A stretch of DNA of 64,000 nucleotides from Prorocentrum cordatum (lineage: Eukaryota; Sar; Dinophyceae; Prorocentrales; Prorocentraceae). Below the pieces are notes generated by a model that searched no databases, was not told the origin of the DNA, and was given only the letters and a program-made list of their open reading frames with translations. The stretch covers positions 248,001-312,000 of the forward strand of contig CAUYUJ010008557.1 of assembly GCA_963575745.1 (NCBI GenBank), read 5' to 3'. Each line of letters begins with the position of its first letter. The stretch's first letter is position 1. Shown here one piece after another: positions 1 to 10,328 of this stretch. Position numbers and translations under genes: made by a program.

Positions 1-127
1 GGTTCTCTTTCCTCCCTCCTTCCTTGTCTGAGTCAGGAGATGTGCTGCACGAGAAGAGGGTGAGGAGGAGGCGGAGGAGGATGAGCAGCAGCAGGAATAA
101 TGATGAAGGAGGAAGGAGGAAGGAGGA

Positions 128-1254
<1,127 letters not shown>

Positions 1255-1256
1255 CG

Positions 1257-1302
1257 GAGAGGAGGAGGAGGAGGAGGAGGAGGAGGAGGAGGAGGAAGAG
1301 GC
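1257..1302. repeat. GGA microsatellite
   Basis: About 15 GGA triplets join the ATG array directly to the LINE remnant that follows. The break in the remnant's coding frame begins here, so the repeat probably replaced or truncated its upstream part. Confidence 0.9.
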
Positions 1303-2187
1303 TAAACGCCGTCCAGGACAGGTGGGCCAGTCGCCTCCTGGACATCGACACGCACATGCCGAGGATCCTCATCTTCCAGGAACTCGGCTTCCCGCAGCGA
1401 CTCGCCACGCAGACCCTCCGAGCAGCGGCGGCATTGGCAGCCAGGATTGAGTCCACCGCGCCAGGATCCCAGCCCAGCCAGGTTGCGCACATCGCAGCGG
1501 CGACGGCAACCCACGTGGATGTGGACGCTGCGCGCCTACCTGGAGGAGTACGCCATCCCCGAGTACTCGGCGTGGTCGCTCCACAGGTACCAGGAGCCCG
1601 CGCACGCACCGGCGCAGGCGGGCAGGAAGCGGCGCATCCGCACATACCTCACGGAGGCCGTCGACCCTTGGCTGACAGAGGCTGAGCTGGGATGGCGCAC
1701 CCGCGAGGCGGCCGCCTACCCACCGCGGAGCGGCGGCACGGCGATCCAGGCGGCGACCACGACATCGGCCCCGTGGTCTGCCATCCGGGCGTGGGCGCAG
1801 CTGCGCCTCAAGGGCCGCCTCACCGTGCACACGACCGCCGCCCGAACTACGTGCCCGCGGTGCGGGGAGGTCATCTCCCGCGACGGGCTCCACCCTCTGG
1901 AGGGGTGCCGCCACGACGGGCTCCACCCTCTGGAGGGGTGCCGCCACGCCGGCGGCGGCCATCCTCACCGGACTGCGCGCGTGCCTGGACATCGAGGCAG
2001 GGGTGGCGGTCGCCGCGAACCTCGCGCGGGAGGCCCACGCCGCGGCGGCAGCCTGTGCGGGCACGGCGTGAGCCGAGGCCGCTGGCGCCGCCTGCCCGCA
2101 GCACCGCCACAGCCGGCGCCCCGCCGCCGCCGCTGGGCGCCGCGGCCGGGCCGTCCCGCCGCCGCCGCCGGCTGGCCCGCGCGCTGA
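1303..2187 (+). pseudogene. 3' remnant of a non-LTR retrotransposon (RT C-terminus with zinc finger)
   Basis: One frame reads RLNAVQDRWASRLLDI..ELGFP from about 1303. The sense then moves to a second frame near 1500, reading RAYLEEYAIPEYSAWSLHRY and later WAQLRLKGRLTVHTT. A cysteine/histidine motif CPRCGEV..LEGCRH follows (about 1852-1915). This order (thumb helices, then a terminal CCHC-type finger) is the usual end of ORF2 in LINE-type elements. The RT catalytic core is absent and at least one frameshift is present. Downstream of the finger the frame becomes arginine/proline-rich and unrecognisable. It is probably a 5'-truncated dead copy. The family call rests on motif order alone. Confidence 0.6.
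1882..1947 (+). repeat. 33-bp perfect tandem duplication
   Basis: Positions 1882-1914 and 1915-1947 are identical 33-mers. Each encodes the 11 residues DGLHPLEGCRH in the LINE finger frame, so the frame is kept and the last Cys/His pair is doubled. Confidence 0.95.
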
Positions 2188-2420
2188 GCCTGCGCGCCCG
2201 CCGTGAGCGCCCAGTCCGGCGTCGAGGCAAAGTGGCACCCTCGCGGGCGACCCTTCGGCCCTGGCTGAGTGGCAGAGCCACGGAACCCTCATACAATCAA
2301 TTGTTTTCTGTGTTCGCCTGCCTGCCGGCGTGCACCCAGCAGCTCGACACGCTGGGCCGCGTCAGGGAAAAATAGGAAGAAAATGATGAGGAATAGCAAG
2401 ACGAGGATAACCAAGAGATA
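2188..2420. other. No feature recognised
   Basis: Mixed GC-rich DNA becoming AT-richer toward 2400. No motif, repeat or convincing frame was seen. Confidence 0.5.
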
Positions 2421-2539
2421 AGGAGGAGGAGGAGGAGGAGGAGGAGGAGGAGGAGGAGGAGGAGGAGGAGGAGGAGGAGGAGGGGGAGGAGGAGGAGGAG
2501 GAGGAGGAGGACGAGGAGGAGGAGGAGGACGAGGAGGAT

Positions 2540-2575
<36 letters not shown>

Positions 2576-2671
2576 TAGGAGGAGGGGGAGCAGGATGAGG
2601 AGGAGGAGGAGGAGGAGGAGGAGGAGGAGGAGGAGGAGCAACAGCAGGAGCAAGAGAGGAAGCAGGAGCAG
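2421..2671. repeat. GGA/GCA purine-rich microsatellite
   Basis: GGA triplets with interspersed GAC and a GAGCAG sub-array near 2540-2575. The complementary strand is CCT-rich. Frames through it give poly-Ser, poly-Pro, poly-Leu or poly-Arg only. Confidence 0.95.
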
Positions 2672-2747
2672 GATTTTTCTGTATTCGCTGAAGGGAACAC
2701 CGAAGGCATTTGAAAAAGGTGTGGTATACGGACGAGAACTTTGGCTT

Positions 2748-2923
2748 AGCGTGTCGCTCCGCCTGTTCTTGCCCACCATGCTTCGGCGCGACACGCTGTC
2801 CACTTCCCAGTCCACGAGCGTCAACTTCCCGATTCTTCAGAGCCTCCCGTCTCGCGGAGCGGATGGACACGTTATCCGCTCGCATGGTACAGCGTGTCGC
2901 CGGGGCCTCCGCCGCGACATGCT
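2748..2923. repeat. Two hairpin-forming repeats (AGCGTGTCGC family)
   Basis: AGCGTGTCGC at 2748-2757 pairs perfectly with GCGACACGCT at 2788-2797. A second hairpin pairs 2891-2900 with 2914-2923 (one mismatch) around a 13-nt loop CGGGGCCTCCGCC. A third relative is at 3655. The loops differ, while the stems and some flanking bases are shared. Confidence 0.75.
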
Positions 2924-3090
2924 TAGCAAAGTACCCCGGCCGTGCGCGATAAGCCGAATTGTCGCAGGAGTCTCACGCTCAGTTATCCGTCGGCTAAGCA
3001 GGCCTAGGGCGCATTGCTCTAACTCTGCGACGTCAAAGGCAGCAAAGGCTGGGTTATCGATTGCCGAGAGCCGCATTCGCAGACACCCCA

Positions 3091-3185
3091 AAAGAGGAGG
3101 AGGAAAAGGAAGAGGAGGAGTAGGAGGAGGAGGAGGAGGAGGAGGAGGAGGAGGAGGAGGAGGAGGAGGAGGAGGAGAAGGAAGA
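3091..3185. repeat. GGA microsatellite
   Basis: Purine tract of GGA with AAAAGG interruptions at its start and a pure GGA core. Confidence 0.93.
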
Positions 3186-3265
3186 ATCCCCGCCGTCCCG
3201 CGCCATTCTTCCGCCCCTTGCGACCTAACCGGCCTGCGCCCACAGCGCGGCTTGCGGAGGTAAAA

Positions 3266-3358
3266 GAGGAGGAGGAGGAGGAGGAGGAGGAGGAGGAGGA
3301 GGAGGAGGAGGAGGAGGAGGAGGAGGAGGAGGAGGAGGAGGAGGAGCAGGAGGAGGAA
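3266..3358. repeat. GGA microsatellite
   Basis: Second purine tract, almost pure GAG triplets, with a single GCA variant near the end. Confidence 0.93.
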
Positions 3359-3359
3359 A

Positions 3360-4080
3360 ACTCCTTCTTCCTCCTCAGTGAACTTCGCTGCCGCCCCGAA
3401 TCCTTACCCCAGAGGTCACCGGAGGTCCTTGGGGGTCCCTGGAGGCCTCCAGTGGTCTCCAGAGGCCCGACGAGGGCCAGAAAAGCCGAACACCTGGCCC
3501 GTCCACCCTCGAGGATCGAATGCAAAACCTGTGGCCCCGTTATGGGACTGCGCTGGATTGTGCTGTGTCGCGCCAGGGGCCACGTGGGAACGCATCGAGC
3601 TCCCCGTCTCCCGCTCCGAGGAAGGGAGCGACGCTCCATCCGCTCGCAAGGGATAGCGCGTCGCCGGGGCCGCCGCCGCGACACGCTGAGCAAAAGTCCC
3701 TGAGTCCCTGACCGTAGATTTTGGGCAATCTGGTAGGTTATGCTCCCCAGGTCTTGACCCCTGGAGGTCCCTGGAGGCCCCCGGAGGCCTCCAGAGGCCG
3801 AGATGGAGGCCCGGCAGGAGGCAGAGAACGCCGAGATTATCCGCCCTCAGCCCTCGATGGGGTCGGGGGCCTGGAGAGGTAAATTGCTCGAGCCGTAGCT
3901 GACGACGCTGGGCCCCAATGTCACCGCATGCTGTCTCGCATCCTCCGCCCCTTGCTTCCACTCGTGCCCGATTCCAGTGACGTAGCTGATCAGGACGGTT
4001 TGCGGTAGCTGCGCCGGTGGCTACCCCAGCTGTTACGCTCGGCACCCACGCCGTGTGCTGATATCGGCTTTCTATCTAAG
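3360..4080. other. No gene recognised; GGAGGCCTCC motifs and one hairpin repeat
   Basis: CCTGGAGGCCTCCAG at about 3440 and GGAGGCCTCCAGAGGCC at about 3784 are palindromic cores shared by two 45-50 bp stretches (3418-3470 and 3762-3802), which look like copies of one short repeat. No frame has recognisable domains. Confidence 0.5.
3655..3687. repeat. Third AGCG(T/C)GTCGC hairpin
   Basis: Stem 3655-3664 with 3678-3687 and a 13-nt loop almost identical to that of the 2891 copy. Similarity to the 2891 copy extends into both flanks: CGCTCGCA before the stem and AGCAAA after it. Confidence 0.75.
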
Positions 4081-4082
4081 AG

Positions 4083-4705
4083 CGCACTGCCTGTCGTGCC
4101 GCACGCGCCGATCTCAGCAATGCAGCTGAGCGTACTGGCGGCCTGCTCGCACTGGCAGCCGTTACTGCCATTGCTTGTCGTGTCGCACGCGCCGACCCCA
4201 GCATGGTGGCTGATGACGCCTGCTGTTTCTCTTGGCTCAACCAGCTCCGCCGCGCCCCTCCAGTCGCGCCTCCCGAGCGCGCGGGGCGGCCAGGGCGGCG
4301 CGCAAAACTTACTTTTGGGACTTCCAGCGCTGCCGGAGGCCCTGGGAGCAGAGGGCAGAACACCACAAAACTAGTGCCCTCATTGCCAGCGTCGCTGCCA
4401 ATGCGAGTTTCTCGCATTGCCAGCCACTGCGTCCACTGCCTGCCTTGTCGCACGCGCTGATCCCATCGTTGCAGCTGAGGGTGTCTACAACCTTCTCGCA
4501 ATGCCAGCCTCGGCTGCCACTGCTTATCCCTTCGCACACGCCAATCTCAGCATGGGAGCTGGTGACGCCTGATGCCTGCCCGCACTGCCAGCTATCGCCG
4601 CCACTGCCTGCCTGGTCGCACTGCCAGCCGCTGATGTCATTGTCTGTCATGTCGTACGCACCGATACCAGGGTTGTAGCTGATGACGTCTTCTGTGGGCC
4701 TACAC
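4083..4705 (-). pseudogene. Degenerate minisatellite (~84 bp) derived from PPR-like coding repeats
   Basis: Units begin near 4083, 4150, 4412, 4498, 4582 (short) and 4618, each with GCACACGCCGATCTCAGCAT-like cores. Unrelated DNA separates them at about 4230-4405. On the minus strand the units read VISYNPGIGAYD and LSCNDGISACDK in one frame, then RQWTQWLAMRE or KQWQPRLALRE in another. The order matches dinoflagellate PPR repeats, whose signature is ISACEKGGQWQ. PPR proteins normally bind organellar RNA through 35-residue helix pairs. Here the unit is about 28 codons and every unit is split between two frames, so no working protein is encoded. Alternative: an unrelated minisatellite with chance resemblance, which I think unlikely. 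Confidence 0.65.
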
Positions 4706-5229
4706 TGTTGGCCATCAAGGGAGCAAGCAACCAGGTCTACGAGCGGGCAAACCACCATTAGACAGTCCTGCGCGGTTGTAGGATTTGTTTATGGGGAAAA
4801 ATCCGGTGCTCGGGGAGAACCTGTTCGGGGAGAACCCCAACTCGTAGTCTGTACATGGGGGATGACTAGGAGGGCATGCCCTGTCCATCAGCGCTTTCAT
4901 TCTCCCCAAGCGAGCTCACTACCACCCCAGGTCGGACGACCTCATGCACTGGGAAGCTGGCTGCTAAAGCGCGCATGCTTGCGGTACTTACCCTGTCCCG
5001 CAGCAAGCCTTCCAATTGGCCCCTTACCCTCAGAAGGAAGATGAAGATTTTTCTCTGATTCCCCTCCAGGTCTCCAGGGCTCTACCCCCACGACCTCGGA
5101 CGCGCCAGAGGTCTCGGCGCCGAACTCGCCGCCGTCCCTGCGGTCGCAGGCGCCCGCGCCCGCGGACACGCAGGCCAGGCGGGAAGGAGGGCTGAGAATG
5201 AAGATGAAGCTTACATTGTGCCCGTTTCT
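4706..5229. other. No feature recognised
   Basis: Contains a tandem CGGGGAGAACC doublet at about 4819-4843 and otherwise unremarkable mixed sequence. Short open frames show no domain. Confidence 0.45.
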
Positions 5230-5394
5230 TTATTGCTTGGGGCATGTCGGGCGTCATGGCCCCCGCTCCCCCCCCCCCTGTGACGTAACGCTCCCGCCCC
5301 CAGTGCGCTCCGGGCACTGCCGCCGTGCGCGTTGGGATCCGCGTAGGTGTCCGCATAGGAATCCGCATAGAAGTTTGGTCCGCAGTCGTCGTCG

Positions 5395-5455
5395 TTGTCG
5401 TCGTCGTCGTCGTCGTCATCGTTCGTGGCTCGTCGCTCGTCGCTCATCGTCGTCG
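5395..5455. repeat. TCG microsatellite
   Basis: GTCGTCGTCG run with GCTCGTCGCTCGTC variants, then CGTGCGCGC. The same composite recurs in direct orientation at about 6608-6662. Confidence 0.85.
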
Positions 5456-5643
5456 TGCGCGCGGACACGGCTGGAGCCTGTTTTTTTGTTAGCCTGTTTT
5501 TTTTTTCCGGGCCGATGACGGCAATCATCTGGGGGGGGGAGGGGGTTGATGACGTCACGTTTCGCGCCGGCGGCGTCTTGGAATGCCTAGGAATGACGGA
5601 GGACGGGCAGCACCAGCATGTAGGTGGCGATCTGCACCGCAAC

Positions 5644-5930
5644 GCCTGTGTACACCACAGTGCTTGCGTGCACCACAGCGTCTGTGTACACCACACCGCC
5701 TATGCACATTACAGCAGCCGCGTGCAACACAGCGTCAGCTTGTGCCACCGTGCCTGCGGGCACAACATCTGTTGTGTACACCACAGCGCCTGCGTACACC
5801 ACATCAGCCGTGTGCAACACATCACCAGTGTACATCACAATGCCTGCGTGCATTGCAGTGCCTGTGTGCACCACGGCGCCTGTGTGCACCACAGCAACCG
5901 TGTGCAACACAGCACCACTGTTGCATATAG
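5644..5930 (+). repeat. 18-bp minisatellite, left arm
   Basis: Fifteen consecutive 18-bp units (5644-5913) with consensus near GCCTGYGTACACCACAGC, plus a partial unit. In frame it reads hexapeptides such as ACVHHS or TTPAYT, with no stop. Confidence 0.92.
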
Positions 5931-6283
5931 AATGTTAGAAGGAATCCTTATGAGAAAATGGAGCGCTTGCGGATTCCACAGAAAACAATCTAATGGAATC
6001 CTTCTGGACAGAGGAGCGCCGCTGGAATCTACGAGTCCTCCCGAGTCCGCCCGCATCACCCTAACTCCTCCCGTCTGCGTCCAGGAGGCTCCAACTAAAT
6101 TGGCCGTGCGAAAACCAAGTGGACCGATTCAATAGACCATTATGCGGTGCACGCTGGGATGCGCACGTGCGCTGTAGCGCCAACCCGCGCGACAGGGAGT
6201 AAGGAGGAGGAGGAGGAGAAGTTGGTGAAGGGGGAGGAGGAGAAGGGAGGAGGGAAGAACGTCGCATTCGATTATGAGCACCT

Positions 6284-6592
6284 TCCTGCACGCAGGCACT
6301 GTGGTGTACACTAGCGCTACGTTGCACGCGGATGCTGTGGTGTAGACAGGCGCTGTGGCGTGCACGGGCGCTGCGGTGCACGCAACCATCGTGGTGTACA
6401 CAGGCGCTGTGTTGCACATGGGTGTTGCGGTGCGGTGTACACATGTACACCGGCGCTGTACTGTACGCAAGCATTGCGGTGTACACAGGCGTTGCGTTGC
6501 ACACGGTTGGTGCGGTGTACGCAGGCGCTGTGGTGTACACGCGCGCTGTGCTGCACGCGAGCGTTGTGGTGTACACAGGCGCAGTGGGGCAT
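6284..6592 (-). repeat. 18-bp minisatellite, right arm (inverted copy)
   Basis: The same 18-bp unit on the opposite strand, about 17 units. One local disruption near 6430-6450 holds GTACACATGTACAC. It starts at CCTGCACGCAGG, itself a short palindrome. Confidence 0.9.
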
Positions 6593-6794
6593 ATCGCCAC
6601 CTACATGCTGCTCGCGTCGTCGTCGTCGTCGTCGCTCGTCGCTCGTCGCGTCGTGCGCGCCGGCGCAACTGTGGTGCCGGAGCCACACGGCGGGGGGGGC
6701 CGTTACGTCATACCCCCCCCGGCCCCCCCCCCCCCAATGACGCCCGTCATCGCCGAACACAAAGAAACGCGCTCGTATTGCCTCGTATTCCACC

Positions 6795-7010
6795 TCGACC
6801 TCCACCTGCTCGACCTCCTCCTCCTCCTCTTCCTCCTCCTCCTCATTATAATCCTCCATTTCTCCCTCCTTCTGCCCCTCCTCTCGATCTTGCGGCCGCT
6901 GTTGCTGCTCCTCCTCTTCCTCTTCCATCTCCTTCTCCTCCGCCTCCCCTCTCCCTCCCTCCCTCCCTCCCTCCCATCCCTCCTTACCTCCCTCCCTCCC
7001 AGCTTGCCGC
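6795..7010. repeat. CTC/CCT pyrimidine-rich tract
   Basis: Pyrimidine-rich triplets and CCCT runs, with an ATTATAAT interruption at about 6842. All three frames read low-complexity Leu, Ser or Pro. Confidence 0.88.
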
Positions 7011-7599
7011 TCAGGCTAAAGGGCCCCAGGCAGGCTGGTAGACGAAGACGAGGGCAAATTCATCTCATATGCTGTGCTCCTTCCTCCCTCTCTCCCCCCG
7101 TCCTTCCCTCCTGTCCATTCTCTCTCCGTCTGAGGGCGTTCTGCTGTTCGGGGACCGTCGTCGCCGCAGCCAGACTCGCCCTGGGATCCTGGTCAGAACG
7201 CGCTCCATGGACAGGTCTGGGAAGCGATTTTGACGGGAGGGATGGGGGAGGGGTAGTCAGAGGAGGTGGAAGAGTTGGTTTGGGCGTGGGCTAGAGCCAA
7301 GCGCTAGCTCCCAGAGCGCACGTGGCACCGTGCGGGTACCGAACGAGGGCCCGAAAAGACGAAGGCGAGGGCCACAGAGAGATCGACCACGGAAACGGAT
7401 GGACCGACCGAGGACAGAAACAGTGCCCGAAATCAACGAGGGGACAACGCAACCACGCGCCAACAACACGGAGCATGCAGGCAAACAAGCAAGACAGCCA
7501 AGCTGCCGCTGGTACCCTTTCTCAAACGGGTTTGAACATCCAAGTCTTGGTGGCAGCTCATGCTGCCAGGCCTGTCTTTCTTTGCTCCTTCCACCATGT
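7011..7599. other. No feature recognised
   Basis: Ordinary mixed sequence. Open frames are short or run into the following AGT repeat. Confidence 0.45.
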
Positions 7600-7644
7600 A
7601 TTAGTAGTAGTAGTAGTAGTAGTAGCAGCAGCAGCAGCAGCCGC

Positions 7645-7692
<48 letters not shown>

Positions 7693-7693
7693 C

Positions 7694-7745
<52 letters not shown>

Positions 7746-7910
7746 GAGTAGTAGTAGTAGTAGTAGTAGTAGTAGCAGCAGCCATAGTAGTATAGTAGTA
7801 ATAATAGTAGTAGAGTATTAAGTAGCAGCGCCCATAGTAGTAGTAGTAGTAGTGGTAGTAGTAGTAGTAGTAGTAGTAGTCGTAGTAGTATCGTAGTAGT
7901 AGTAGTAGTC

Positions 7911-7958
<48 letters not shown>

Positions 7959-8035
7959 CGTAGTACGTAGTACGTAGTACGTAGTACGTAGTAAGTAGTA
8001 CGTAGTAAGTAATAGTAGTAGTAGTAATAGTAGTA
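7600..8035. repeat. AGT microsatellite, left of assembly gap
   Basis: AGT/TAG triplets with CAG, CGT and GGA variants. Near 7955-8010 the unit changes to a 7-bp (TAGTACG) array of about six copies, then back to AGT. Confidence 0.95.
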
Positions 8036-8135
8036 NNNNNNNNNNNNNNNNNNNNNNNNNNNNNNNNNNNNNNNNNNNNNNNNNNNNNNNNNNNNNNNNN
8101 NNNNNNNNNNNNNNNNNNNNNNNNNNNNNNNNNNN
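8036..8135. other. Assembly gap (100 N)
   Basis: Exactly 100 N inside the AGT array. A round number usually marks a gap of unknown size, so the true array length is unknown. Confidence 0.99.
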
Positions 8136-8160
8136 AGTAGTAGTAGTAGTAGTAGTAGTC

Positions 8161-8231
<71 letters not shown>

Positions 8232-8245
8232 CGTAGTCGTAGTAG

Positions 8246-8296
<51 letters not shown>

Positions 8297-8349
8297 GAGT
8301 AGTAGTAGTAGTAGTAGCAGTAGTAGTAGTAGTAGTAGTACTACTAGTC

Positions 8350-8399
<50 letters not shown>

Positions 8400-8476
8400 C
8401 GTAGTAGTAGTCGTCGACGTCGTCGTAGTAGTAGTAGTTGTAGTAGTAGTAGTAGTAGTAGTGGTAGTAGTAGTAC

Positions 8477-8516
<40 letters not shown>

Positions 8517-8556
8517 CGTAGTAGTAGTAGTAGTAGTAGTAGTAGCAGTAGTAGTA
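8136..8556. repeat. AGT microsatellite, right of assembly gap
   Basis: AGT triplets with scattered TCG and AGG variants and a GTCGTCGACGTCGTCG palindrome near 8409-8424. Confidence 0.95.
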
Positions 8557-8844
8557 CGCCTTCTCCACCCACCAATCAAGGAATAAGGGCGCCCGACACC
8601 GAGCCAGGCGCAACGGGTGTCTGGTTCTGCCGCGGCTCGGCACCCGATGTGGGCCGACAATACGCGGCGGGCCTGGGAGTCTGGGACTGGTTCGACGGTA
8701 GGAAGTCTCCAGTGGGCTTGCAAAAAACAAACAAAAGGAAGCGAGCTGACAGCTTCTTCTCTTGCCTCTTCGCGAGACTGGCGGACAGTCATAGAAGACA
8801 AGACCCAAGTATGGCTTCCCTGAGCCTGCCCTGGTACTCTAGTG
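8557..8844. other. No feature recognised
   Basis: Mixed sequence between the AGT array and the 3' side of a minus-strand candidate gene. It could hold that gene's 3' UTR, but no signal decides this. Confidence 0.4.
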
Positions 8845-10076
8845 TTACAATTCAGACTGACCAGGAAAAGCGCCCCGGTAAGACGGGCTATCATCTAGTC
8901 CTTCTTCCGTTGTTGCCTTGGCGAAAGCCTGGGCTTCTGCAGGTGCGATGGTGGAATGGCCGGCCCAAAATGAGCTTGGGCACACTTGCTCTGCTGCAAG
9001 AGCCGCACGCTTCTGTGGAGCGGCACCAGACCCACGAGTAGATGGAGCACCCACGCGAGAAGAGAGATCACCCGTCTCGACAACCATGGCTGTGAGAGCG
9101 GAACGGGGAAGCGAACGAGGTGGACGAGGGGTCGGGCGGTCGAGTGCTGGAAGACTGAGACCTGCTGCCGACAGCTCACCAAGCTGACCAAGGGCCTTGG
9201 CAATCTGTGGTGCTCTGAGCTGACTTGGGTACGTGCTCGTCAAAGGTGCCCCTAACGACTGGCAAATCACTGGGTAGAGACACTGCAACTTCAACACGTG
9301 GATCTGGATCTGGGAGCGCGTCCAGACGATCCTGTCACAGCTTGTGAACGGACTCCAATCGATCACGCTTGGCTGCAAGAGTAGATTTCCGTTCCAACAT
9401 CTCTGAACTGTCCTCTTCAAGCTGCTCCAGATTCTCCTCAGCTCTCTGCACCCCCTCTGGAGGCCCAACGGATCCCCTGAGACAGGCACGCCCGCTGCTG
9501 GAGAAGAGAGGGCATGGTCGTCTTCTTGTCACGGGCTGACGCAAGCTCGGACTGAGCGCGGTCAAGTTCACGGGGGTACTGGGCGGTGGTGGCCAGATTC
9601 CGAAGGCTATCAAGGTAGGACTGCTTCGTTCTAATAAGAGAGTCAGCTTCAGCGACTGTAGCCGCTGGCTCATCGTCTCCTTCCACTTCGTTAGTGTAGC
9701 GAGCAGCGAGCGGACCTTCATTCTCATGTCCGAAATTCTCATCAGGCACGCCATCTCCAAACAAGGCACGGGCTTCGTCATCAATGGGGGCCTCAACACG
9801 CTCCTCAAGCGTTCTGGTGTTCTTCCGACTAGGCGAGACACGACGACGAGCATCAGCGTTCGCAGGTGGAGCCAACCCACCCGTGGCGTCGGCCGCCCCT
9901 GTCTGATTTCTCCTGCTTGCCCCTGCCCTTGCCCTTGCACTTTCCCTTGCCCATTCTCCGTCCACGAGAGGCATCCTCCTGCGGCGTCGGCAACTCCTGT
10001 CTTGATGGGGCCACGTCCAGGGAACTACGTCTTGTACATCAGACACGTCTTGCGGGGATTGGACAGGTGGATCCAA
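8845..10076 (-). CDS. Putative coiled-coil protein gene, SL-bearing retrocopy (frameshifted)
   Basis: I do not recognise the family. From ATG at 10076 the frame reads a basic, Arg/Ser-rich N-terminus, then an acidic stretch (VEAPIDDEARALFGDG), then heptad-like sequence (SYLDSLRNLATTAQYPREL, DRAQSELASARDK) to about 9480. The coding sense then moves to another frame (RAEENLEQLEEDSSEMLERK) until a stop near 9340. A third frame continues with PALDRPTPRPPRSLPR to 8845. The frame changes mean a decayed gene or unrecognised introns. An SL relic lies about 100 bp upstream on the same strand, so this may be a reinserted mRNA copy. The coiled coil would also fit ORF1 of a LINE. The start is chosen as the first Met of the longest frame. 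Confidence 0.4.
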
Positions 10077-10176
10077 GAAACGGTACCTGCATCGCAGCAG
10101 GCATTGAAGACAAGATAAGGCATGGGACGCGTGGAGGTCCTATGCCTCAAAGGGGTTTTCTGATCCAGACTCTCGG

Positions 10177-10198
10177 CTTGAGCCATAATGGCTACGGT
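10177..10198 (-). other. Spliced-leader relic 1
   Basis: The minus strand matches the 22-nt dinoflagellate spliced leader at 21 of 22 positions: ACCGTAGCCATT, then A in place of T, then TGGCTCAAG. The SL is normally added to mRNA 5' ends by trans-splicing and is not present next to genes. A genomic copy followed by no GT donor (next bases CCGAG) is best explained by reverse transcription of a trans-spliced mRNA. The single mismatch creates an ATG (10184-10186) opening a 53-codon frame that ends at 10025. Confidence 0.85.
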
Positions 10199-10310
10199 GG
10201 AGGTGGAAGAGGCGTGGAGGAGGAGGAGGAGCAGGAGCAGGAGAAGGAAGAGGAGATGGAGGAGGAGGAGGAGGAGGAGGAGGAGGAGGAGGAGGAGGGG
10301 GAGGATGTTC
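10199..10310. repeat. GGA microsatellite directly upstream of SL relic 1
   Basis: GGA/GCA triplets on the plus strand, CCT on the minus strand. Read on the minus strand, it is a pyrimidine tract running straight into the relic. Confidence 0.9.
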
Positions 10311-10328
10311 AACATCCACCGCGAAAGC

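Larger units (their letters stand above)
5511..6754. repeat. Large imperfect inverted repeat built from minisatellites
   Basis: Outer arms: 5511-5559 (GATGACGG, G-run, TGATGACGTCACG) pairs with 6701-6754 (CGTTACGTCA, C-run, TGACGCCCGTCATCG) in reverse complement. Inner arms: CAGCATGTAGGTGGCGAT at 5614-5631 is perfectly complementary to 6593-6610. The 18-bp arrays lie inside, with a spacer of about 350 bp. The TCG tract on the right sits in direct rather than inverted orientation, so the structure is composite. A further related G/C-run motif lies at 5250-5290. Confidence 0.8.

Noticed and set aside
4225-4240. TTGGCTCAA match to the 3' end of the spliced leader
   Set aside because: Only nine bases match and the upstream CCGTAGCC part is absent.
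8036-8135. Biological boundary at the N run
   Set aside because: Exactly 100 N is a scaffold placeholder and both sides are the same AGT repeat.
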